Assembly (NCBI GenBank): GCA_001792345.1
Contig: MGGJ01000001.1
Span: 1-48,485, forward strand
Direction: 5' to 3'
DNA: 48,485 bases
Source of the DNA: Candidatus Woesebacteria bacterium RIFCSPHIGHO2_01_FULL_39_32
GTDB taxonomy: Bacteria; Patescibacteriota; Microgenomatia; UBA8517
The translations under genes and the position numbers were made by a program. The notes beneath the pieces are model-generated. The model was not told the origin of the DNA. It worked only from the letters and a program-made list of their open reading frames with translations, and did no database searches. Of this stretch, positions 1-6,993 are shown piece by piece; position 1 is the stretch's first letter, and every line of letters begins with the position of its first letter.

Positions 1-195
1 TGTTTCGGCCTCTAACTCTTCTAAGTATTCTTTCAAAAGTTCTTTTCTTTCCTCTTTTGAAAGAAATTTGCGGCCTCCTTCATGGTAGTGCCCCCTGCAT
101 ATTGGACAGTGCCAACCATCTTCTGACTCTGCCCAAGGGCCAGAACCCATGCGACCTTGCATCATGCCTCTCATCATCATATTCTTTCTCATCAT
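1..195 (-). CDS. Met/Cys-rich small protein, 3' end outside window (partial)
   Basis: Reading the minus strand from ATG at 195 gives MMRKNMMMRGMMQGRMGSG, then WHCPICRGHYHEGGRKFLS and a charged helix rich in Glu and Lys that runs off the window. The start codon overlaps the stop of the PadR gene upstream (ATGA), and a GGAGG-like Shine-Dalgarno precedes it, so translation is probably coupled. The CxxC with a nearby His suggests a small zinc or other metal site; the Met-rich start could bind a soft metal, but this is inference. It is not in the ORF track because it is cut by the window edge. No family is assigned. Confidence 0.7.
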   Translation of the reverse strand, partial: MMRKNMMMRGMMQGRMGSGPWAESEDGWHCPICRGHYHEGGRKFLSKEERKELLKEYLEELEAET

Positions 196-620
196 AATGT
201 TTCATCCCCTTCCTCCTTAAAAACTTCTTTATATCTATTCAAAAACAATCCGATTTGCGCTTGTGATTTCTCAAGACCTAAAGCGGCGGAATGCAAGAAG
301 CCTTCTCCGTCTGGTGTAATCGTGTAAATTCTCTTTTTTGGGCCATTTTCTCCTTTTTCCCAATCGGATATTACCCAGCCGTCTTCTTCCATTCTTCTTA
401 GAGTCCGGTAAAGATTGCCCACATCGATAGTTTCGCCGCACTGCTCTTCCAGGTTTTTCATCAACTCATAACCGTACGAAGATTTTTTTGATAGCATCAA
501 AAGAATACACGGCTCGATGAATCTTTCAATTGGTGCTTGACGTACCAGTTTTGAATCAGATCCTGTAGAATCTTGGTTTATTACTCGGAATCGCCTCGAA
601 CACCCACAGACGTCACACAT
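192..620 (-). CDS. PadR-family transcriptional regulator with N-terminal Cys cluster
   Basis: This is a winged-helix PadR-type repressor. The core 'LMLSKKSSYGYELMKNLEEQ' followed by 'GNLYRTLRRMEEDGWV' and 'KKRIYTITPDGEGFL' is the PadR signature, with a short C-terminal dimerisation helix. The ORF track starts at a TTG at 659, but that TTG is part of a TTGACA -35 box with a TATGTT -10 box 17 bases on, so transcription should begin near 624. I therefore start at ATG 620, giving MCDVCGC at the extreme N terminus. PadR proteins normally lack such a cluster; it could sense metal or redox state. The product is about 142 residues. It is coupled to the Cys/Met-rich protein downstream, a likely target or partner. 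Confidence 0.82.
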   Translation of the reverse strand: MCDVCGCSRRFRVINQDSTGSDSKLVRQAPIERFIEPCILLMLSKKSSYGYELMKNLEEQCGETIDVGNLYRTLRRMEEDGWVISDWEKGENGPKKRIYTITPDGEGFLHSAALGLEKSQAQIGLFLNRYKEVFKEEGDETL

Positions 621-630
621 ATATGCCATT

Positions 631-659
631 AACATATAGTGAGAGGGCTTTTTTGTCAA
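631..659 (-). promoter_or_regulatory. promoter of the PadR gene
   Basis: On the minus strand TTGACA (659-654), a 17-base spacer and TATGTT (636-631) form a near-consensus sigma-70 promoter. The predicted transcript starts about 4 bases before ATG 620, so the mRNA has almost no leader. Confidence 0.7.
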
Positions 660-669
660 GAAGGCATTT

Positions 670-732
670 TCAAAAATTTGTCAAAAAAACAATAGCGATG
701 AGTCCTAAGACGCCTACGATTTTTAGATTCAT
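670..732 (-). CDS. possible 20-residue membrane micropeptide
   Basis: An ATG at 732 overlaps the TGA of the DUF3105-like gene (ATGA) and opens a 20-codon frame, MNLKIVGVLGLIAIVFLTNF, ending in TGA. The peptide is one hydrophobic helix with a single Lys near the start. Stop-start overlap favours translational coupling, but the length is too small to exclude chance, and no homologue can be checked here. Confidence 0.3.
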   Translation of the reverse strand: MNLKIVGVLGLIAIVFLTNF

Positions 733-1250
733 TTATCTTCGATAAAGGAAATAAGTGCATTAGTATCGAGATTATCAAATGTCTGAATTTTCCTCATACG
801 CGTTATTGCAATCTTTTTACTCATAGCAGGATATGGTGCAACATATACAAATTCAGGATATTTGTTTGCAATTTCTGTGAGTTTTTCTTTAAGACTGGAT
901 TCGCATTCAAAATCATCGCAGTTGTAATTAATAATCACTCCAGGTTGCCCTTTTCCATCTGAATGCTCCAGCATGTGCTTTTGGACGGACAGGGACATTG
1001 GTTCATCCATAACGTGCGACCGGGGATTTTGCTCTATATGACCTGCCATGTCAGTGGGAGGTAAAACTTCTCTGTTTGTTGACCAATAATAAATGCTGCC
1101 AATAAGGAGTACTGCAACAACTAAAACAATACCCCAGTTGCGAATTTTATTGATTAAAGTACCTTTTGTTACCTCTTGCGCTCTCAATTCTCTCATTTTT
1201 TTCTTGCGTTCTCTTTTTGGTAAATCATTCCATTCTGCAGAATATTCCAT
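729..1250 (-). CDS. DUF3105-like membrane-anchored protein
   Basis: A 173-residue protein with a charged N terminus (about 1-34), one membrane helix (about 36-56) and an extracytoplasmic domain. The domain contains 'LPPTDMAGHIEQNP', 'HMLEH' and 'GVIINYNC', which resemble the PP-x-SG-H, LEHG and VVI-Y positions of DUF3105; function in that family is not established. Two Cys (NCDDFEC) and several Met and His could bind metal or form a disulfide. It is the third gene of the DsbA-like operon, 3 bases after the membrane protein, so it is probably expressed under BlaI control and may be a substrate of the neighbouring oxidoreductase. Confidence 0.6.
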   Translation of the reverse strand: MEYSAEWNDLPKRERKKKMRELRAQEVTKGTLINKIRNWGIVLVVAVLLIGSIYYWSTNREVLPPTDMAGHIEQNPRSHVMDEPMSLSVQKHMLEHSDGKGQPGVIINYNCDDFECESSLKEKLTEIANKYPEFVYVAPYPAMSKKIAITRMRKIQTFDNLDTNALISFIEDK

Positions 1251-1253
1251 ACT

Positions 1254-1775
1254 TCACCTCCTCCTGCTTACTTTTATATTACATATTCCAAGAACCCTCT
1301 TAGACGTGTAGTAAAGTGTGAATAGCATAATTAGTATTGAGAAAGCAACAATCGCCTGCCTATATTTCAAAAGAAGAAATATTCCACCTACACCCAGGAA
1401 GCCGAAAATTGTGCCAACACAGGCAGCGCAGGTTGCCGTCGGTCCAAAAATTGAGCCAGCAATGCCAGATAAAATACCAACACTACCTCTTCCTAACGTC
1501 GAACCATACTTCATATTTTTTAGATCATTTCCAACCGCAAAAATGTTCATAACCAGCGTTATTGAAGTGAGAGTAGAAAGGGAGATGAGCAAAAACCAAT
1601 CTTTTGAAGTAAAAATAGAAGTCTGAAAGGCAAATGTATTACCTGGAATTTGCCTTACAGGAATGTAAATAAAAAACCAAAGGGCAGCTAAGTTTAAAAT
1701 TCCAAAAAAGATAAGAAGACTTTTTTCTTTAAAAACATTTTTCACCGCAAGAATAACCAATTGAATATAACGCAT
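1254..1775 (-). CDS. polytopic membrane protein with CxxC pair
   Basis: A 173-residue protein with about four or five hydrophobic helices. A conserved-looking Gly/Cys segment 'GPTATCAACVGTIFGFLG' sits between two helices, so the Cys pair probably lies at a membrane face. Paired Cys in a membrane protein beside a DsbA-like protein would fit a thiol-disulfide or soft-metal transport role (as in MerT-type proteins), but I do not recognise a family and this is inference. It lies 6 bases after the DsbA-like gene and 3 before the DUF3105-like gene, in one operon. Confidence 0.6.
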   Translation of the reverse strand: MRYIQLVILAVKNVFKEKSLLIFFGILNLAALWFFIYIPVRQIPGNTFAFQTSIFTSKDWFLLISLSTLTSITLVMNIFAVGNDLKNMKYGSTLGRGSVGILSGIAGSIFGPTATCAACVGTIFGFLGVGGIFLLLKYRQAIVAFSILIMLFTLYYTSKRVLGICNIKVSRRR

Positions 1776-1781
1776 GTTTTA

Positions 1782-2567
1782 TCATGATTCTTTAAGCATA
1801 CCGTCTATCTCGGTTTTAAAGTTTTCGAATGGTAATGCCCCAGGAATCAATTTAGTTTTGCCTGTCTTTGTATCAAGAAGAATATTTCCGGGGGTTCCTG
1901 TTACTCCTGCTTTTGCTCCGCTTTGAAAATCACTTTCTACATGAGCTGCCATTTTGCCACTATCAAGACAGGTCTTAAATGCATTTTGATTAAGTCCAAC
2001 CTCACCTGCCAATTTGGGTAAATCGTCTAAGTTCAAACCGTTATTGGAGGGTGTAACCTCAAAGATTTTATCTGTCAGTTTCCAGAAACCATCATTACTC
2101 GCTAGTTCATATGCACATTCAACCGCCTCAGCTTCTTTATCTGCTTTTTGATGAATTTGGTCTAATGGAAAATGCCTATAAACCCAAGCAACTTGACCTT
2201 TATATTCATCAACAACTTGCTGGGCCGTCGGGTGAAATCTTTTACAGAAGGGGCACTCTAAATCAGAATATTCAATTAAAAGCATCCTTGCATTCTTGTC
2301 ACCACGAATATGGTCATCCTGCCTTAATTTATCAATCTGATCAGCATTCCCGAAGGAAGGTTGGGCTCTTCCTTCAGCTGGTTGTCCTCCTTGAGCCCCT
2401 CCGGCGGCTCCAGCTTGTGTTCCGGCGGTGCGTGTTGTTCCTCCACCTTCTAAATTCTGAACTTTCTGCCAAAGCATTCCCACAGCGAAAGCAAGCCCGA
2501 TTGAGGCAACTAAAAGGATTGGGACAAGTTTGTCGAGAAAGTTACCTTTAATTTTACTGACTGCCAT
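1782..2567 (-). CDS. DsbA-like thioredoxin-fold oxidoreductase, membrane anchored
   Basis: A thiol-disulfide oxidoreductase of the DsbA type acting outside the membrane. Residues 12-33 form a signal anchor, about 41-72 is a Gly/Ala/Gln-rich linker, and the thioredoxin domain carries the active site CPFC at 105-108 and the cis-proline loop 'GVTGTPGNILL'. The helical insert between them is typical of DsbA. The start is the ATG at 2567, about 8 bases after the predicted transcript start. A paralogue with the same N terminus lies at 44389. The gene heads an operon whose -10 box is covered by a perfect BlaI-type operator, so it should respond to the BlaI/M56 pair next door. Confidence 0.88.
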   Translation of the reverse strand: MAVSKIKGNFLDKLVPILLVASIGLAFAVGMLWQKVQNLEGGGTTRTAGTQAGAAGGAQGGQPAEGRAQPSFGNADQIDKLRQDDHIRGDKNARMLLIEYSDLECPFCKRFHPTAQQVVDEYKGQVAWVYRHFPLDQIHQKADKEAEAVECAYELASNDGFWKLTDKIFEVTPSNNGLNLDDLPKLAGEVGLNQNAFKTCLDSGKMAAHVESDFQSGAKAGVTGTPGNILLDTKTGKTKLIPGALPFENFKTEIDGMLKES

Positions 2568-2573
2568 ATTTAA

Positions 2574-2611
2574 TACTACAAAGTGTAGTAGATTACATTC
2601 GGTGTTGTCAA
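2574..2611 (-). promoter_or_regulatory. promoter with BlaI-type operator for the DsbA-like operon
   Basis: On the minus strand TTGACA (2611-2606), an 18-base spacer and TACACT (2587-2582) form a promoter. TACTACA-AAG-TGTAGTA (2574-2590) is a perfect 7-3-7 inverted repeat over the -10 box and start point. TACA/TGTA half-sites are the known core of BlaI/MecI operators. The same CTACA-N3-TGTAG core occurs at the blaI-like gene (3913-3925). Confidence 0.75.
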
Positions 2612-2629
2612 TATGTAAAAAAAGGGTAC

Positions 2630-3577
2630 TTATTCAATGGTATTAAAAGAGGCGAATATCGTCTGAAATGCGGGAGTAATATTAGAACTTTGGTAAAGAT
2701 TATCTGTTGGGCAGTGCGTAGAACAAAGGTTATCTTCACAATTTGATAAGTTTGGATTTCCCATAGCCTGAATTGTATGAGTATCTCCGGGAAACTTAAA
2801 AAGGAAAAAACCAACTAGAATGACTGCCACAGAAATTAATAAGTTAAACCTTTTGATTTTGTAATCGTTTCTTTTTGAAAAGTTCGGGTAAATCTTAAAA
2901 TGATTTTGAGAACTTACCGTTTTGAGTGCTAAATTTAAGTGCCTTGCCGTTTTGTGTTGTTCGAAAACGTATCTATCAGCCTCTTTTTCTAAAACTACTC
3001 TCATTTTCTTGGTTAAATCTTTTAATATAGGCAAAAGACTCAGCGACGAAGATAATATTTCACCTACAATAAGCAAAAGTGGATGTTTAAATTTTGCATG
3101 ATAATACTCATGTAAAATGACCGCTTCAAGCTGTTTCTTATCTAATTCTTTTAGTAGCTTGGTAGAAACAACTATCTTTGGTGAAAACCAATCTATTGTT
3201 AAAGAAACATCTTTATTATTTTCTACAATAATTATCAAATCTTTTGGAATATCATTTCTTTCCAAAATAATTTTAAATTTTTGAGGTAAAGAAAAAATTT
3301 GTTTTTGCAAAAGTACCTCTAATTTTCTTTTCGTTTTAATATATGAAAGTAAAGTTTTCAGAAATAATCCTAATGTAACTGCCAAGACAACAGCTGTGAG
3401 GATAAATCCTATATAATGGGCCCCGGTTGAGAAAAAGCTCGAAGCAATAACTTTACAGGTTTCTCGAAAATGCTCGAAGGTTAGTCCCGAATATCTTTTA
3501 AAGAGAGTAAAAAGAGAAACAACTGAGAAAGTAAAAATTAACAAAATGCTTAGGAAATAACTTATTTCTTTTTTCAT
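2630..3577 (-). CDS. M56-family (BlaR1/MecR1-type) membrane metalloprotease
   Basis: A 315-residue integral membrane protein with helices near 5-27 and 55-80, a cytosolic protease domain and another helix near 235-260. The zinc motif is HEYYH at 156-160 within 'AVILHEYYHAKFKHPLLL', followed by 'EKEADRYVFEQH', which matches the third zinc ligand region of M56 peptidases. The extracytoplasmic tail is short with a Cys cluster (NCEDNLCSTHC) and has no penicillin-binding domain, so beta-lactam sensing is unlikely; redox or metal sensing through the Cys tail is an inference. It follows the BlaI-like gene by 5 bases, the order expected of a repressor and its inactivating protease. Confidence 0.85.
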   Translation of the reverse strand: MKKEISYFLSILLIFTFSVVSLFTLFKRYSGLTFEHFRETCKVIASSFFSTGAHYIGFILTAVVLAVTLGLFLKTLLSYIKTKRKLEVLLQKQIFSLPQKFKIILERNDIPKDLIIIVENNKDVSLTIDWFSPKIVVSTKLLKELDKKQLEAVILHEYYHAKFKHPLLLIVGEILSSSLSLLPILKDLTKKMRVVLEKEADRYVFEQHKTARHLNLALKTVSSQNHFKIYPNFSKRNDYKIKRFNLLISVAVILVGFFLFKFPGDTHTIQAMGNPNLSNCEDNLCSTHCPTDNLYQSSNITPAFQTIFASFNTIE

Positions 3578-3582
3578 AGATC

Positions 3583-3909
3583 TTACCTACGTTTTTTAAG
3601 TTCATCTGTAAATGCAGTCACCGCCTCGTGTCCGTACTGATCAACCAAAGTGTTAACAATTTTTTTAACTACTCCCTTTGCGGTTTGTTCTTTGGTCTTT
3701 TTAGGTGAATAAACATATGCCTTACCTTCCATCTTTCTTGTTAAAAAGCCTTTCTCGGTTAAACGTGTCATTATTGTCATTACAGTTGTGTAGGCAATTT
3801 TGCGTTTCTTTTGAAGGCACCGATGGACATCCGAAACTGAAGCGTTTTTCTCTTTCCACATAGAACCCATCACTTCCTGCTCAAGTGGGCCAAGATTTTG
3901 GGTAGACAT
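3583..3909 (-). CDS. BlaI/MecI/CopY-family transcriptional repressor
   Basis: A 108-residue winged-helix repressor. 'LGPLEQEVMGSMW' and 'VHRCLQKKRKIAYTTVMTIMTRLTEKGFLTRKMEGKAYVYSP' are the BlaI signature, and the short C-terminal helices are the dimer and protease-cleavage region. It is the first gene of a two-gene unit with the M56 protease. A CTACA-GAT-TGTAG operator overlies its -10 box, so it is probably autoregulated, and the adjacent DsbA-like operon has the stronger copy of the site. Confidence 0.92.
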   Translation of the reverse strand: MSTQNLGPLEQEVMGSMWKEKNASVSDVHRCLQKKRKIAYTTVMTIMTRLTEKGFLTRKMEGKAYVYSPKKTKEQTAKGVVKKIVNTLVDQYGHEAVTAFTDELKKRR

Positions 3910-3912
3910 ATA

Positions 3913-3947
3913 CTACAGATTGTAGGATTTCAGAATTAAATTATCAA
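3913..3947 (-). promoter_or_regulatory. autoregulated blaI-like promoter and operator
   Basis: On the minus strand TTGATA (3947-3942), 17 bases, then TACAAT (3924-3919). The inverted repeat CTACA-N3-TGTAG (3913-3925) covers the -10 box. The predicted start of transcription is about 3 bases before ATG 3909. Confidence 0.75.
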
Positions 3948-4030
3948 TAGGTGCCCTAGAATGGCTTTAGCAGGACGGTAAAGAAGAACGAGCAACTCCC
4001 TTTGAGGGAATAGAGTCATCGTGCACATAC

Positions 4031-4104
4031 TGGCTAGGGAGCCTGGATTCGAACCAAGATTAATGGGTTCAGAGCCCATTGTCCTACCGTTAGACGACTC
4101 CCTA
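4031..4104 (-). tRNA. tRNA-Gln (anticodon CUG)
   Basis: The minus strand folds into a full cloverleaf: acceptor TAGGGAG/CTCCCTA, D arm closed by GTC/GAC, anticodon stem ATGGG/CCCAT with loop CTCTGAA (anticodon CTG), and T arm CTTGG-TTCGAAT-CCAGG. U1-A72 and discriminator G73 are the known glutamine identity features. The 3' CCA is encoded in the gene. Confidence 0.93.
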
Positions 4105-4191
4105 ATGAATATTTACTTATGTCTTATGAGTCAGACGATCTTTCAATAGAGTAATACATTAATTTTACCTCAAATTTAGCTTAATTTGAAG

Positions 4192-4731
4192 CTAATCCTG
4201 AGGATTTGGGATTTGGGAGAGTTGGTAGTCAAGATTGGGCTCTTCTTCAGCTCCGTATGTGATTAATGCTTTATCTCCTTGGTTTATTTCCCTGACAAGC
4301 ATGTCATTATTAAGTGCTCCATTCAGATAAAACTTCAGAACTCCTGCTTGTCCTGTACAAAAAGTTTGTTTCGTGCCGGTTGTTAAACATTCTTTTGTTA
4401 ACTTAAAAGGAAGGGTGTCGAAAAATTGCTGCCACATTATACCCTTTTTGGTAACAGTAACAATATTTGGATTTGCTGCAGTGATATACGCGTCGGGAGA
4501 TAAATTGTGATACATCAAAGCAGAGAAGTCCCTTTTAGTTCCATTTGTAAAAATCACAAAAGCCGCTTTGATCTCGTATTCTTCCCGGGATTCATCAAGC
4601 CTTAAATCTTGTCTAGGTGTGTCTGAAACAAATCTTTTATCAAAGGACTCTGCGACATACTTTTGGATCAAAAATATTGCCATGACAATAACTAGCCCAA
4701 CTACAACTAGGATTAGCGTGATTTTCTTCAC
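4192..4731 (-). CDS. membrane-anchored hypothetical protein
   Basis: A 179-residue protein starting at GTG 4731, with one N-terminal membrane helix (about 3-25) and an extracytoplasmic domain of mixed beta character ('EYEIKAAFVIFTNGTKRDFS', 'FPKxTKECLTTGTKQTFC'-like region with two Cys). I recognise no family. The two Cys in the exported domain could form a disulfide, and the gene is divergent from the exported thioredoxin and DipZ genes, so it may be a substrate; this is inference only. The divergent intergenic space is just 23 bases. Confidence 0.55.
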   Translation of the reverse strand: MKKITLILVVVGLVIVMAIFLIQKYVAESFDKRFVSDTPRQDLRLDESREEYEIKAAFVIFTNGTKRDFSALMYHNLSPDAYITAANPNIVTVTKKGIMWQQFFDTLPFKLTKECLTTGTKQTFCTGQAGVLKFYLNGALNNDMLVREINQGDKALITYGAEEEPNLDYQLSQIPNPQD

Positions 4732-4754
4732 ACATACATGATATCATTTTATAT

Positions 4755-5252
4755 ATGAGGGAAAGAGGAAATGCACTTCTTATTGTATTAGTTATCGCTG
4801 GTATTCTGGCCCTGGTCGGACTTTTATTACTAAAAGGGAGATCGTCTCAAGATGCATCAAACCAAAAGCAAGATTTAATGGCACCGAAAGGTAAAGATTC
4901 TGCAGTGGAAGACGGTTCAAGTACATTGATGGGCGATCGGTATATCGAGTACTCACCTGAAGTGCTTGCGTCTAATAAAGACAAGAAAAGAGTTTTGTAT
5001 TTTTACGCCAACTGGTGCCCGACTTGTAGGCCAGCCGATGCCGACTTTAAGGCTAACGAAAGCCAAATTCCCGAAGATGTTGTATTGATTAGAGTTAATT
5101 ACAACGATTCCGATACTGATTCTGAAGAAGAACAACTAGCAACCCAATATGGGATTACCTATCAGCACACTTTTGTCCAAATTGATGAAAGTGGTAATGA
5201 AGTAACAAAGTGGAATGGCGGGCAGATTGAGGAATTGCTGGAAAGACTTTAG
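4755..5252 (+). CDS. membrane-anchored thioredoxin-like protein
   Basis: A 165-residue protein with an N-terminal signal anchor (about 7-27) and a thioredoxin domain facing outward. The active site is WCPTC (Cys88 and Cys91) in 'YFYANWCPTCRPADADF', and 'QYGITYQHTFVQIDESG' is the cis-loop region, where the usual cis-Pro is replaced by His ('YQHTFV' instead of 'TPT'). The gene ends 3 bases before the DipZ gene, so CcdA in DipZ probably passes electrons from cytosolic thioredoxin to this protein. Confidence 0.85.
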   Translation: MRERGNALLIVLVIAGILALVGLLLLKGRSSQDASNQKQDLMAPKGKDSAVEDGSSTLMGDRYIEYSPEVLASNKDKKRVLYFYANWCPTCRPADADFKANESQIPEDVVLIRVNYNDSDTDSEEEQLATQYGITYQHTFVQIDESGNEVTKWNGGQIEELLERL

Positions 5253-5255
5253 AGT

Positions 5256-6761
5256 ATGCTTCTTTTAATTATTTTTGCTTTCATTGGCGGAGTGGTAACA
5301 ATTCTTTCTCCTTGTATCTTACCGATTTTGCCGGTTGTGCTTTCCAGTTCTCTGACAGGCGGTAAAAAGAGGCCGTTGGGGGTTGTGACAGGATTTATTT
5401 TGAGCTTTACCTTTTTTACTTTGTTTTTGAGTTTGATTGTTAAATCATTGGGCATTCCCGCAGACTCTTTGCGAAGTTTCTCAATTGTTGTAATTGCCCT
5501 TTTCGGAATAGGATTGTTGCTTCCAAATTTTCGGACTCTTTTAGAGAAATTCTTTACTTATTTTTCTAGGTTTGGTCCGAAAGGTTCTGGTGAAGCAGGT
5601 TTCTTCGGAGGAGTATTAATCGGCGCGAGTGTTGGGCTGGTCTGGACGCCGTGCGTTGGTCCGATTTTAGCCTCGATTATTTCTCTGGCAATAACAGGAA
5701 CAGTAAGCGGTCAGGCGGCCCTTATTACTTTTTTCTATTCTTTTGGAACTGCAATCCCAATGCTTGCGATAGTTTACGGCGGTAGGAATTTATTAAATAA
5801 AATTCCTTGGCTAACAAGAAATACTATTAAAATTCAGAAAGCCTTTGGGGTTTTAATGATTTTGACTGCACTGGCAATATTTTTTAACTTTGATAGAAAA
5901 TTTCAGACGTATATCTTGGATAAATTTCCGAACTATGGAATCGGATTAACAAGTTTTGAAGATAACTCTTTGATAAAGGATCGGCTGAAAAATTTAAGAG
6001 GAGATGGTATAAATGATGAAGATATGGGAAAACCTATGTTTAATTTACTCGACGATTCAGGGGTTAACGCACCCGGACTTATTCAAGGAGGCGATTGGTT
6101 TAATACAAAACCTTTAACTTTGAAAGAACTTCGAGGGAAAGTCGTGATGGTGGATTTTTGGACCTATACATGCATTAACTGTATTAGGACTCTGCCTTAT
6201 CTTAAAAATTGGCACGAAAAATATGCGTCTAAAGGATTAGTTATTATCGGCGTACATACTCCGGAATTTGAGTTTGAAAAGAGCGCAGAAAACGTGCAAA
6301 AAGCAATTCAAGACTTTGGAATTAAATACCCGGTGATGCAGGACAATAATTTTGCCACCTGGAGGGCTTATGATAATCACTATTGGCCTGCCAAATATAT
6401 TGTCGATAGGAACGGTAAAATCCGCTACACCCATTTTGGCGAAGGTGAGTACGATGAAACAGAAAAGGTTATACAAGAGCTTTTGACGGAAACAGGTGTT
6501 GATATAAAAGAAGAAATTAATAATCCCAAATATCAAATTGCCACAAGGACGCCTGAACTGTATCTTGGTTATGCAAGAATGGGCTATTTTGCAACTCCAA
6601 ATGAATTATCAAGAGATAAGAAAAAGACCTATGAGTTGCCTGAAGATTTAGTCATCAACCATTTTGCACTATCAGGAGATTGGCAGATTGAAGAGGAAAG
6701 GTCAATGTCGTTTACAGATTCGACGTTAGTTTTGGCTTTTGAATCAAAGATGTTTTTTTAG
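5256..6761 (+). CDS. DipZ-like CcdA-redoxin fusion, main part (frameshifted at 3' end)
   Basis: A thiol-disulfide electron carrier. Residues 1 to about 210 are the CcdA/DsbD membrane domain with six or so helices and two conserved Cys-Pro sites, 'LSPCILPILPVV' and 'VWTPCVGPILAS'. Residues about 275-430 are a TlpA/ResA-type redoxin with 'VDFWTYTCINCIRTLPYL' (active site CINC). The family normally continues into a C-terminal beta domain ending in YAFTFG. Here the frame stops in ATG TTT TTT TAG TAA TGA, three stops in a row, and the missing domain is in the -1 frame immediately after (6764-6982). A one-base change in the T7 run would restore a roughly 575-residue protein. Confidence 0.88.
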   Translation: MLLLIIFAFIGGVVTILSPCILPILPVVLSSSLTGGKKRPLGVVTGFILSFTFFTLFLSLIVKSLGIPADSLRSFSIVVIALFGIGLLLPNFRTLLEKFFTYFSRFGPKGSGEAGFFGGVLIGASVGLVWTPCVGPILASIISLAITGTVSGQAALITFFYSFGTAIPMLAIVYGGRNLLNKIPWLTRNTIKIQKAFGVLMILTALAIFFNFDRKFQTYILDKFPNYGIGLTSFEDNSLIKDRLKNLRGDGINDEDMGKPMFNLLDDSGVNAPGLIQGGDWFNTKPLTLKELRGKVVMVDFWTYTCINCIRTLPYLKNWHEKYASKGLVIIGVHTPEFEFEKSAENVQKAIQDFGIKYPVMQDNNFATWRAYDNHYWPAKYIVDRNGKIRYTHFGEGEYDETEKVIQELLTETGVDIKEEINNPKYQIATRTPELYLGYARMGYFATPNELSRDKKKTYELPEDLVINHFALSGDWQIEEERSMSFTDSTLVLAFESKMFF

Positions 6762-6763
6762 TA

Positions 6764-6982
6764 ATGAGACCAAAAGGGAAGGCTGAAGGAAAAGTAAAGG
6801 TAACTTTAAATGATAAGCTATTAACTGGCGATGATGCCGGAGAAGATGTTAAAGAAGGTGTAGTTACGGTTGGCAAAGATAGACTTTATAAATTAGTTCA
6901 ATCGGATAAACCAGGCCAACACGTTCTCAAACTCGAGTTCTTAGACTCCAACCTCGAACTCTACGCATTTACTTTTGGATAA
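6764..6982 (+). CDS. C-terminal domain of the DipZ-like protein, displaced by frameshift
   Basis: The 72 residues include 'VKVTLNDKLLTGDDAGEDV', 'TVGKDRLYKLVQ' and end in 'LELYAFTFG', which match the C-terminal beta domain of DipZ proteins. The frame is -1 relative to the upstream ORF. Reading through with one extra T gives KMFFLVMRPKGKAEG, a smooth join. The ATG at 6764 overlaps the TAA/TGA stops, so separate translation by re-initiation is also possible. Either a sequencing or assembly error in the homopolymer, a true mutation, or slippage explains it. Confidence 0.75.
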   Translation: MRPKGKAEGKVKVTLNDKLLTGDDAGEDVKEGVVTVGKDRLYKLVQSDKPGQHVLKLEFLDSNLELYAFTFG

Positions 6983-6993
6983 AACACTGTAAA

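Noticed and set aside
2630-3909. Beta-lactam resistance regulator pair
   Set aside because: The M56 protein lacks the penicillin-binding sensor domain and no beta-lactamase is nearby, so only the family resemblance is reported.
3926-4030. Small hairpin TCCCT-CAA-AGGGA downstream of tRNA-Gln as a terminator
   Set aside because: The stem is only five pairs and has no T run on the tRNA strand.
6753-6767. Classical programmed -1 frameshift site in the DipZ gene
   Set aside because: The zero frame is TTT TTT TAG, not the X XXY YYZ arrangement, and no downstream pseudoknot is evident. Homopolymer error or slippage is more likely; it is kept as a finding but not called programmed.
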